In this document: piece by piece, positions 1-6,705 of the stretch | How positions within the stretch are numbered: position 1 is the stretch's first letter | How the letters are laid out: each line of letters begins with the position of its first letter | Assembly (NCBI GenBank): GCA_964385465.1 | Contig: CAYLPJ010000033.1 | Location: 8,497 to 72,496 of the forward strand | DNA length: 64,000 nt | Source: CAYLPJ01 sp964385465 | Lineage (GTDB): Bacteria; Planctomycetota; Phycisphaerae; SM23-33 | Direction of reading: 5' to 3' | Made by a program: the position numbers and the translations under genes | The notes under the pieces: model-generated | Seen by the model: the letters and a program-made list of their open reading frames with translations, nothing else | Database searches by the model: none | Told to the model about the DNA's origin: nothing

Positions 1-1
1 A

Positions 2-622
2 CGGCGTCAGGCGCTGGAGAACGATGCTTCTGTCAGGGATACGCTTATCAAAAGGTCACAGCTTGCACGACAGACGCGAGACGCGATGCGAGAGGTATAC
101 CAGTCTTTTACTGCCGACGCTGCGCAGGTAATCGGTGGCAGTGCTACTGACATAATGCATCGCATCCTCGACGAGGAGGGAAGGCGCAACTTGAAGGCTG
201 TCGTTGTAGAGGACAACTATTCACTGCAGATGATCGACCAGTGGGACGGTCAGTTTCTGGCCAATATCTCAGCCGGGCAGCGACAGATCATGTCGATTGC
301 ATTCATTGCGGCACTTGCCAAAGCTGCTTCTCCCGAGCAACGACTAGAGATGCCACTCTTCATGGATACGCCCTTCGGGCGTCTGTCGCAAGTCCATCGC
401 AACAACCTCATCAAAGAGATTCCTGACCTGGCTTCCCAATGGGTACTACTTGCAACAGATACCGAATTGCGTCGCGAGGAGGGCGAGGCGCTTCTCGGCG
501 AGGGGAGGCTGGGCCGCTTCTATCGCCTTGAGGCACAGGACGACGGTACAACAGAGATACGTGAGCAACGCATGGAAGATGTCCCAGTCATTCTGAAGGC
601 AACTGTGGAGGGATTGCAATGA
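2..622 (+). CDS. DndD-like SMC/ABC ATPase, C-terminal part (5' end outside window)
   Basis: The reading frame is open from the left edge, so only the last 206 residues are present. The visible part is the second half of an SMC/ABC-type ATPase head. It has the signature motif SAGQRQ, a Walker B and D-loop stretch PLFMDTPFGRLS and a switch region VLLATDTEL. The combination DTPxGRL, then HR, then LLATDTE is what I know from DndD, the ATPase of the DNA phosphorothioation (Dnd) system. Other defence-linked SMC-like ATPases share the general head, so DndD proper is a likely but not certain assignment. The stop codon overlaps the next start as ATGA, which implies translational coupling. Codon use is AT-richer than in the genes to the right, consistent with horizontal acquisition. 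An internal ATG at 86 is not the start, because homology-like sequence continues upstream of it. Confidence 0.72.
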   Translation, partial: RRQALENDASVRDTLIKRSQLARQTRDAMREVYQSFTADAAQVIGGSATDIMHRILDEEGRRNLKAVVVEDNYSLQMIDQWDGQFLANISAGQRQIMSIAFIAALAKAASPEQRLEMPLFMDTPFGRLSQVHRNNLIKEIPDLASQWVLLATDTELRREEGEALLGEGRLGRFYRLEAQDDGTTEIREQRMEDVPVILKATVEGLQ

Positions 623-1068
623 CACCAACATCGCTTCAAATGAGTCAACGAATCCGAGTGAAGGTTGCCACGGAATACAAGGGTATCTACAACTCGCTGA
701 AGGGGATCGCTGTTGGTGATTTCCATGAGTTGTTCTTTATCTGCGTCTGCCTGGGAAAGCGATTTGGTCGCAAGGAGGCACTGAAGAAGTCAGGCGACAC
801 ATTCTGGTCGAGCACGATTTTGCCGGATGAGTGGTATGCCTACTATGCGATCTACCTTGAAGAGCATGACATGAAGTTGTCGTCATTAGGGAGTGATGAC
901 GCGATTCTGTCTCTTATGCAGGAGTACGCAAACGGTGGTATGGCCTACTTGCTTGAAGACTTCCTATGTGACTACACGAAACGCGATGCGTCTGGGGTAT
1001 ATGTAGTCGATCATGTAGATGGCCTGCCGAGGGAGTTGCTGATGAAGTTGGCCATGGATTGGAGTTGA
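619..1068 (+). CDS. small protein resembling Dnd-system-associated accessory proteins
   Basis: A 149-residue soluble protein with no signal peptide or membrane segment. Its start overlaps the stop of the ATPase gene by ATGA, so the two are almost certainly co-translated. The layout is a short basic N-terminus, a central helix with FFICVCLGKRFGRKEAL, then EYANGGMAYLLEDFL near the C-terminus. A hydrophobic helix followed by a G(K/R)R(F/K)GR segment and a later YANGG motif resembles the small DNA phosphorothioation-associated proteins, in particular the type annotated as Dnd system-associated protein 4. This is recognition from memory, not an alignment. It does not look like DndE. Function is unknown. 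The coupling suggests it is a partner or regulator of the ATPase. Confidence 0.5.
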   Translation: MTPTSLQMSQRIRVKVATEYKGIYNSLKGIAVGDFHELFFICVCLGKRFGRKEALKKSGDTFWSSTILPDEWYAYYAIYLEEHDMKLSSLGSDDAILSLMQEYANGGMAYLLEDFLCDYTKRDASGVYVVDHVDGLPRELLMKLAMDWS

Positions 1069-1074
1069 GTAGCC

Positions 1075-2463
1075 TTGAGCCGTCATCCTCGGAACATCCT
1101 TCTTGTTGAGCCGGGCTACAAGAACAAGTACCCGCCGCTTGGCCTCATGAAAATCGCATCCTATCACCGGTTGCTGGGTGACAGCGTCACCTTTATCAAG
1201 GGCACAAATGCTGAGCTTCGTGACAGAACCTGGGATCGTATATACATAACGACGTTGTTCTCGTTCTATTGGAATGAGACGATTCGTACTATCCGATACT
1301 ATCGGCGGTCTGTGGCCCGTCCTGCCGATATGTATATAGGGGGGATTCTGGCCACATTGATGGAGGCCGAACTGAGACAGGAGCTATACCCCGCGGTGTC
1401 TGCCACGATTATCCCAGGGCTTCTCGACCGTCCGGGGATGCTTGATGCGGGCTCCAACGTCATCGTCGAGGAACTCGTTCCTAACTACGCGATTTTGAGG
1501 GATGCAGCATATCAGTATAGAATGGCTGATGCATATTTGGGGTATGCGACGAGAGGGTGTGTGAAGAACTGTCCGTTTTGTGCGGTGCGAACGCTTGAGC
1601 CACAGCCAAGGTACAAGTGCCAGTACCACAGTTCTGTCCTAGAGCTGGTGCACTCTATTGACAGGCTCTACGGACCTAAACGCGACCTTCTGTTGCTCGA
1701 CAACAACATTCTTGCATCGCCGGATTATGATCGTATTGTTGGTGAAATCCTCGATGCTGGATTCGAACGAGGAGCGATGTTTGAGGGTAGGCAGAGACGG
1801 CTGGACTTCAACCAAGGCATAGATGCACGGCTGGCTACTAAGACAAAGCTGAAGCGCTTAGCTGAGACTTGCATTAAGCCGATCAGATTTGCCTTTGACG
1901 ATATTCGCATGCGGAAGGCGTATGAGCGAGCAGTTAGGATGGCGTGTAACGAAGGGATGACGAAGCAGGCAACGTATGTCCTGTACAATTTTAGGGATAC
2001 GCCAGAGAACTTTTACAGACGGTTGCGAATCAACATTGCCTTGAATGAGGAGCTTGATGCAAAGATATCGTCATTCCCAATGAAGTATATTCCGTTGACA
2101 TCTCAGAATCGCACGTATGTAGGGGTACACTGGCACAAGAAGCTGATTCGAGGTGTTCAGTGTGTGCTGCTCGCTACGCGCGGGATGGTAAGTCCAAGAC
2201 GGGAGTTCTTTGAGGCGGCGTTTGGTCGTGATACAGTAGAGTTTCGGGAAATCTGCATGATGCCGGAGCGTTACATCATCTTTCGGCGAGCTCATGATGA
2301 TGTTGCTGCGGAATGGCGGTCCGCATACCATCGCCTTGGCAGTAGGCAGCACGCACGGCTGCTGGAGATACTTGCTGCTGGTCGGGTTCGGGAAGAGCGC
2401 GTGGAAGGGGAAAAGGGCCTCTTGGCGGAGGTGTTGCGTCACTACGTAGAACCAGAAGAATAG
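1075..2463 (+). CDS. radical SAM protein linked to the DndD-like ATPase
   Basis: A 462-residue protein starting at TTG 1075, six bases after the previous stop, so it belongs to the same operon. Residues 8-40 (ILLVEPGY, then PLGLMKIASYHRLLGD) look like the N-terminal Rossmann domain of B12-binding-type radical SAM enzymes, but the cobalamin-binding DxHxxG motif is absent. The cluster-binding motif CX3CX2C is Cys162, Cys166 and Cys169 in TRGCVKNCPFCAV. Such enzymes use SAM and a [4Fe-4S] cluster to start radical chemistry. The substrate cannot be inferred. The canonical dnd operon has no radical SAM enzyme, so its presence here is unusual. The C-terminal third has no motif I recognise. The stop lies 1 base from the convergent HTH gene that ends the recombinase module. 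Base composition matches the two upstream genes. Confidence 0.8.
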   Translation: MSRHPRNILLVEPGYKNKYPPLGLMKIASYHRLLGDSVTFIKGTNAELRDRTWDRIYITTLFSFYWNETIRTIRYYRRSVARPADMYIGGILATLMEAELRQELYPAVSATIIPGLLDRPGMLDAGSNVIVEELVPNYAILRDAAYQYRMADAYLGYATRGCVKNCPFCAVRTLEPQPRYKCQYHSSVLELVHSIDRLYGPKRDLLLLDNNILASPDYDRIVGEILDAGFERGAMFEGRQRRLDFNQGIDARLATKTKLKRLAETCIKPIRFAFDDIRMRKAYERAVRMACNEGMTKQATYVLYNFRDTPENFYRRLRINIALNEELDAKISSFPMKYIPLTSQNRTYVGVHWHKKLIRGVQCVLLATRGMVSPRREFFEAAFGRDTVEFREICMMPERYIIFRRAHDDVAAEWRSAYHRLGSRQHARLLEILAAGRVREERVEGEKGLLAEVLRHYVEPEE

Positions 2464-2464
2464 G

Positions 2465-2893
2465 TCAGAAGTCCGTAGAGTGTGACGGGCGAGGACCAGT
2501 TGAAGGGGTAGCCAGGTACGTCCAAGCCATGCGTTGTTCCTGCCAGTCCTTAATCCGAGTGATTGCACGAACGTCCCGTTCGGTGATCGGGTCGCGGCCC
2601 TCCAGCACGCGCGGGAGGTGCAGGATGGCCTCCTGAATGTCGGGGGCGAGGTGGAGCAGGTTCATGATCTGCGTCATGCGAGGCTGTGTGACGTGGGCGA
2701 CGCGGGCCAGTTCGGACTGATCGGCAACCTGGCCGTCGCGGAGGAGTTCCTCGAAACGGATCGCGAGCGCCATCAGCTTTGACACGCGGGGGATACGGCC
2801 CTCCGGCTCGGTCGGTTCCGGCGGCGGACCTGGCCTAGCCACCTTGCGAGGGCCTTTTCTGACGAAGTGAATCTGCTTGGTGACGGTCGTCAT
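2465..2893 (-). CDS. small HTH protein of the recombinase module (ParB/KorB-like HTH)
   Basis: A 142-residue cytoplasmic protein. Its middle part (about residues 59-88, with SELARVAHVTQPRMTQIMNL) is a clear helix-turn-helix of the ParB/KorB type, where the phrase VTQPRMTQI is the recognition helix. It has a basic N-terminus and a Pro-rich linker. The start overlaps the stop of the serine recombinase gene (ATGA at 2890-2893), so it is the last gene of a coupled operon. I infer a role as regulator or recombination directionality factor, because it is produced with the recombinase. No direct evidence distinguishes these. Composition matches the recombinase rather than the AT-rich block to its left. 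Confidence 0.65.
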   Translation of the reverse strand: MTTVTKQIHFVRKGPRKVARPGPPPEPTEPEGRIPRVSKLMALAIRFEELLRDGQVADQSELARVAHVTQPRMTQIMNLLHLAPDIQEAILHLPRVLEGRDPITERDVRAITRIKDWQEQRMAWTYLATPSTGPRPSHSTDF

Positions 2894-4455
2894 GCGGCGT
2901 CCTCCAGCTTGCGGTCAATCAGCGAACGGATGCTCGTCGGCCTGAACGTGACCGACACCGTGCCCGCTTCGGCGTCGTACTCCACGGTCGAGATCAGCAA
3001 CTTCAGCAGGCGGGCCTGCTCGCGAGGGATCAGGTTCTTCCAGAACTCGTCGAAGTCAGCGAAGGCGGCGCGGGCGTCTTCCGGCGTCACCGTCTGGGCT
3101 TCGAGTTCGGCAACCCGCGCCTCGATGCCGGGCATGCGCTGGTCCGCCACCGTGAGGCGTTCGTGCAGTTCGGCGATGCGACCGGTCACGTCGGTGCTGG
3201 TCCGGCCGCTGGTCGCGAGTTGTTGTAGTTCCTCGTGGTGCCTGGCCCGTTCGCGACATAGGGCGTCGCGTTCTCGCTTGGCCTCGGCCAGTTCGGTCTC
3301 GATGGTGGCGTGGGCGTCAGCCAGCACCTGAGCCAGAAGCGCCTCGTCCTTGCCCAGGCCACGCACTTCCTCGACGACCACGCGCTCCATCTCACCGGCC
3401 GGCACACAACCGACGGGGCAGACGTCGTGGCCGTTCTTGATGGCATGCGTGCATCGGTAGTAGCGGTTGAAATGCCGCTTGCTCTTGCCGCTGAACGTGT
3501 GGGACATGGCGGTTCCGCAACACTTGCAGCGCAGCAGCCCCCGCAGCAAGGCCCCGTACTTGTTGCGGACCTCCAACCCGCCGGTTCGGCGGTTATAGTC
3601 GAACTGCTCCTGGACTTTGTCGAACACGTCCTGCTCGATGATCGCCTCGTGCTCACCGGGGTGCAGTTCGTCCTTGTAGACCATCTTGCCGACGTAGAGC
3701 GGGTTCTTCAGCAAGGTGCGCAGGGCGCATTTGTCGAAAGCTCGCCCGCCCATCTCCCGGCCTTTCTTTGTGACGTATCGCTTGTTGAGCCAGCGTCGCT
3801 TGGCCAGTTCCTTCACCACACTCAGCAGCGATGCCTCCTGGAGGTACATCCGGAAGATCTCGCGGACGCGGGTGGCCTCCTTGGCGTTGACCAGCAGGCG
3901 GGGACTCGGGCCGCTGCGGTCCACGTCGTAGCCCAGCACCGGGATGCCGCCGGTCCATTTGCCTTTGCGGGCCTGGGCGGCGAGTTTGTCGCGGATGCGC
4001 TCGCCGATGATCTCCCGCTCGAACTGGGCGAAGCTCAGCAGGATGTTCAGCGTCAGCCGGCCCATCGAGTGGGTCGTGTTGAACTGCTGCGTGACGGAGA
4101 CGAACGAGACGCCGTGGTTGTCGAACGTCTCCATGATGCGGGCGAAGTCCAGCAGCGACCGGCTCAGGCGGTCGACCTTGTAGACGATCACGCAGTCCAC
4201 CTTGCCACGCTCGATGTCCCGGAGCAGCCGATCGAGGGCCGGGCGCTCCATGCTGCCGCCGGAGTAGCCACCGTCGTCGTAGTGGTCGGGCATCGCCTCC
4301 CAGCCCTCGGCCTTCTGGCTGGCGATGTACGCCTCGGCGGCGTCGCGTTGGGCGTGGAGGCTGTTGTACTCCTGGTCCAGGCCCTCTTCGCTGGACTTGC
4401 GGGTGTAGATGGCGCAGCGGATCGTCGCCTTGGCCGTCTTGGTCTTGGCGCTCAT
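2890..4455 (-). CDS. large serine recombinase (site-specific integrase/resolvase)
   Basis: A 521-residue large serine recombinase. The N-terminal resolvase catalytic domain spans about residues 12-160. The nucleophile is Ser21 in YTRKSSEEG, and the conserved basic stretch is DRLSRSLLDFARIME. The recombinase domain covers about 180-290 and is followed by a zinc-ribbon (LLRCKCCGTAM and a later Cys pair, about 308-350). A long charged coiled coil at about 375-450 ends in a conserved cap. All parts are present, so the protein looks intact and potentially active. It acts on DNA in the cytoplasm by Ser-linked strand exchange. It overlaps the upstream DUF2924 gene by ATGA and the downstream HTH gene by ATGA. 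I could not define its attachment site. Confidence 0.93.
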   Translation of the reverse strand: MSAKTKTAKATIRCAIYTRKSSEEGLDQEYNSLHAQRDAAEAYIASQKAEGWEAMPDHYDDGGYSGGSMERPALDRLLRDIERGKVDCVIVYKVDRLSRSLLDFARIMETFDNHGVSFVSVTQQFNTTHSMGRLTLNILLSFAQFEREIIGERIRDKLAAQARKGKWTGGIPVLGYDVDRSGPSPRLLVNAKEATRVREIFRMYLQEASLLSVVKELAKRRWLNKRYVTKKGREMGGRAFDKCALRTLLKNPLYVGKMVYKDELHPGEHEAIIEQDVFDKVQEQFDYNRRTGGLEVRNKYGALLRGLLRCKCCGTAMSHTFSGKSKRHFNRYYRCTHAIKNGHDVCPVGCVPAGEMERVVVEEVRGLGKDEALLAQVLADAHATIETELAEAKRERDALCRERARHHEELQQLATSGRTSTDVTGRIAELHERLTVADQRMPGIEARVAELEAQTVTPEDARAAFADFDEFWKNLIPREQARLLKLLISTVEYDAEAGTVSVTFRPTSIRSLIDRKLEDAA

Positions 4456-4961
4456 CGCTGCACCCCCAGCCGGAAGAACCGGAACCCGTTGATGTGGGTG
4501 CGGGTGATCCGCTTGGCGACGGCCGATAGCGTGCGGTATCGCTTGCCTTCGTAATCGAAGCCGCTGCCGTCGGCCAGATAGACCACGCGGTGCTTGCGGC
4601 CCTTGTACTCGCGGACGAGGGCCGAGCCTGGCGTGGGCAGGCGCGGGTCGTCGGGGAGGTCAGGGCCGGTCGGTGCTGGGCGGGTGACGGTGGCCGACTG
4701 GCCTTCCTGCGGCGGGCAGACCATGGTCTTCGGGGCCATGACGCGCACCTCGGCGTCGTCGGCCAGTTCGGCCGCACGCTTGCGGGCGCGTTCGGACAGG
4801 TCGCCCTCGGCGTTGGCCTGGATGCGCCAGGCGATCTTGCGGATGAGGTAGGCCCGGTGGCGGGTCCGGCAGGGCTGGCCGTGCAGTTCGGCATAGCGTT
4901 CGGCCAGGTCGCCCGTGGTCATCCGGTCCAGGGCGGCGATTTCGGCTGCGATGTCAGTCAT
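4452..4961 (-). CDS. DUF2924 family protein of the recombinase module
   Basis: A 169-residue protein of the DUF2924 type. The N-terminal half has the helical segment DLAERYAELHGQPCRTRHRAYLIRKIAWR broken across residues 17-46. The C-terminal half (about 105-169) has the compact basic module with EYKGRKHRVVYL and YRTLSAVAKRITRTHINGF, which usually defines the family. Members commonly sit directly upstream of a serine recombinase in integrated elements, as here. Biochemical function is unknown. The basic C-terminal half suggests DNA binding. An AAAGGAG ribosome-binding site lies upstream of the ATG, and the stop overlaps the recombinase start. Confidence 0.8.
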   Translation of the reverse strand: MTDIAAEIAALDRMTTGDLAERYAELHGQPCRTRHRAYLIRKIAWRIQANAEGDLSERARKRAAELADDAEVRVMAPKTMVCPPQEGQSATVTRPAPTGPDLPDDPRLPTPGSALVREYKGRKHRVVYLADGSGFDYEGKRYRTLSAVAKRITRTHINGFRFFRLGVQR

Positions 4962-5003
4962 TGCATGCGGCTCCTTTCGTCAAGATTTCCGAGACGCGGC
5001 CCG

Positions 5004-5213
5004 TTAACCGCCGGGTCGCGGAGCCACACTGAGCCTCGTTTCCGCCGGAAGCTCAAGGCCGGTTTCTGACCCTTTCGAGACTGTTTTTTCGGGCGATGAT
5101 GCGGCCGATTCGGCCGCCCTGAGACGCCGCAGCAGGCCGTTGGCGAGGATGGCCGCCACCTCGCGGCGGCGCTCCTCGGCGGTCATGGTTTCGGGATCGG
5201 TTTGCGAGATCAT
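5004..5213 (-). CDS. small protein, first intact gene of the recombinase module
   Basis: A 69-residue protein. The N-terminal half contains TAEERRREVAAILANGLLRRL, a helical stretch seen in small proteins that precede DUF2924 genes in comparable modules. The C-terminal half looks disordered and Ser/Pro-rich. A GGGAG site lies before the ATG at 5213. It is separated from the DUF2924 gene by 42 bp. Function is unknown. Its support is the conserved position and the good ribosome-binding site rather than any known domain. Confidence 0.5.
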   Translation of the reverse strand: MISQTDPETMTAEERRREVAAILANGLLRRLRAAESAASSPEKTVSKGSETGLELPAETRLSVAPRPGG

Positions 5214-5253
5214 GGCAAGGCTCCCAAGGGCAGATTCGTTGTGCCTACATTGG

Positions 5254-5345
5254 TTACCTATGCCGTGCGGCGAGGGCCTGCTCGCGCGTCATAACCCGAT
5301 GCGTCGGATTTGTCGTGCGAACCGCCCGGAGGTCGCCATTGCCTC
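5254..5345 (-). other. intergenic stretch with a possible truncated leader ORF
   Basis: Upstream of the recombinase module a minus-strand ORF of only 12 codons (5292 to 5254, MTREQALAARHR) reads like the start of a small gene that often precedes such modules, then runs into a stop. It may be a truncated remnant. There is no strong ribosome-binding site and the call is weak. The rest of this stretch shows nothing I can support. Confidence 0.2.
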
Positions 5346-5579
5346 TTAACCAGAGCCTACAGGTTCTCTCCTCGGGACAGAGACTTTGGGCCGAGACGGG
5401 CGAGTCAAGGGCCGGGAGGAATGCTCGGGTTATCTGGCGTGGCAAGCCGGAGAGACCGGCCGAGGGAGGCGGGGATCGTAACCCGTTGGCGGACAGTGCG
5501 TAAAAAAGGCACACGCCGCCGAGTTCTCTCGACGGCGTGTGCCGTTAACCAGTGGGCCGTTGGGGTTTGCAACGGCCCG
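5346..5579 (-). repeat. diverged direct repeat, left copy, with two structured hairpins
   Basis: This stretch aligns over its full length with 8543-8777 in the same orientation. Both begin with TAACCAGAGCCTAC and share GTTCTCTC, CAGAGACTTT, GGTTATCT, CGCCGAGTTCTCTCGACGG and GGTTTGCA blocks in the same order, with many substitutions between them. Read on the minus strand it contains a hairpin with a GCAAACC-type loop (5554-5578), then a longer terminator hairpin (5508-5543). Stems differ from the other copy by paired changes. The two copies bracket the two-gene cassette at 5762-8229. It may be a duplicated tRNA-downstream region produced by insertion, or a structured RNA element. Confidence 0.7.
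5502..5543 (-). terminator. intrinsic terminator of the cassette operon (minus strand)
   Basis: On the minus strand 5543-5508 forms a 15-bp stem with a GAGAAC loop. It is followed by CC-flanked TTTTTT at 5507-5502. The single non-Watson-Crick position is a G-U wobble on the minus strand but a C-A mismatch on the plus strand, so the structure was maintained for leftward transcription. It would end transcripts from the 8229-5762 operon. Confidence 0.8.
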
Positions 5580-5761
5580 AGTAATAGCCGATTCTCGATG
5601 CAACCCGTCTTCAGCTTGCGCGACGACGTGGAAATCACAATCTTTGTTGGAGCCAAAGGTTACGTGAAGCGGTGTGACCCGCAGGTTATGACTCTGGTTA
5701 TGAGATTATTCCTGTCTTTGAATCCCGACCGAAGGGGAGGAAGCCACGCCTTGTGTGGTTA
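5580..5761. other. non-coding stretch downstream of the cassette
   Basis: No supported gene. It contains two close copies of GGTTATGA (about 5684 and 5697) and CTCTGGTTATGAG, the reverse complement of the CTCATAACCAGAG found at the edge of the right repeat copy (8539-8551). These may be remnants of recombination sites. Confidence 0.3.
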
Positions 5762-6685
5762 TCAGAGCTTGGACAGCAGCAACTTGAGGTCCTGAACGGT
5801 GGCTGGGTCGGCCGATGGTTCGGATTCGATGCTGGCCGTGGCTTCGTCGGTGGCTTCGCGAATCACGCCGGTGATAACCGGTCCGTCGGCTGGCAGCGAC
5901 TTGGCGCTGGCCTTTTCTAGCGACCTCAACAGCTTGATGCAGGCGTCGTAGAATCGCTGCCAGTTCAGCAGCACGATCCTTGGCGGGCGAAGGCCGAGCA
6001 GCGATTCCCACGCGGCCGTGCTCTTCAGACGTGCAAACCCATGCTCAACCGTGAGCACGTCGGCTGACTCCCAACGCTGGGCTACCTTGGAGATATTGCG
6101 GTACGACTGGCCCGACCACGCGGCCACGCTGCGCAGCTTCGCGCTGCCGTGGTTGGCCAGCAGGTACACGAGGATGAAATGCCGGGCGTCATTGCCCAGT
6201 AAATCGCGAGCGCGAAGGATCACGGCGGCATTGGTTCTCTCGGCCTTGCCGGGTTGCTGTCGGAATTCCGCCTTCTCCCTGGCCTGTTTTTCGAGGTCGG
6301 TGCAGAACGCCTTGATCTCATCCACGGACTTCTGGCCGTAGCAAGGAGTCTTTGGCGGCTTGGGGGGCTTACGCCATTGCTTGTCCAGCGCATGCCAGAT
6401 CAACTCTCGCGGATCATTCACGCCTTGGGTGAACTTGCGGATGCGGGGAACCAGAAGGGCCTGGCTGTTCTCGGACCACCAGGCGAGCGCCTGCTCCTTG
6501 AGACGCGGCTGCGTGGGGAAGAACTCCAGCGAGCACCAGAGCAATGCTTCGGGGTCGATGGCTTCCTCGGCGCGCGCCGGCTGCCCGGCACTGAGCGGAA
6601 CACCCAACGTCCGCCACTGGCTGTGGAGCAGGTCCAGCAGCCAATCCCGGATGCGATGCTCAGACGTAGTGAGGGGGGCATTCAT
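5762..6685 (-). CDS. hypothetical protein with winged-helix-like C-terminal half
   Basis: A protein of about 307 residues. I place the start at ATG 6685, which lies 20 bases after the upstream stop. A longer open frame to 6868 would overlap the previous gene by more than 160 bp and its extra residues look like a frame shadow. About residues 150-220 (FILVYLLANHG, SVAAWSGQSYRNISKVAQRW, LTVEHGFARL) fit a winged helix-turn-helix. The N-terminal region is Trp-rich and unrecognised. There is no signal peptide or membrane segment. It is the second gene of a two-gene operon with the DUF2325-like gene. Function is unknown. It could be the regulator or effector of a small cargo system. Confidence 0.6.
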   Translation of the reverse strand: MNAPLTTSEHRIRDWLLDLLHSQWRTLGVPLSAGQPARAEEAIDPEALLWCSLEFFPTQPRLKEQALAWWSENSQALLVPRIRKFTQGVNDPRELIWHALDKQWRKPPKPPKTPCYGQKSVDEIKAFCTDLEKQAREKAEFRQQPGKAERTNAAVILRARDLLGNDARHFILVYLLANHGSAKLRSVAAWSGQSYRNISKVAQRWESADVLTVEHGFARLKSTAAWESLLGLRPPRIVLLNWQRFYDACIKLLRSLEKASAKSLPADGPVITGVIREATDEATASIESEPSADPATVQDLKLLLSKL

Positions 6686-6705
6686 CACACTAGCTCTGGG
6701 ATAGG

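Noticed and set aside
5289..5334. tRNA-fMet-like pieces TCATAACCCG and CCCGGAGGTCG on the plus strand
   Set aside because: Short, split by 25 bp and on the opposite strand from the real tRNA. No cloverleaf can be drawn, and the first piece coincides with a possible start codon of a truncated ORF.
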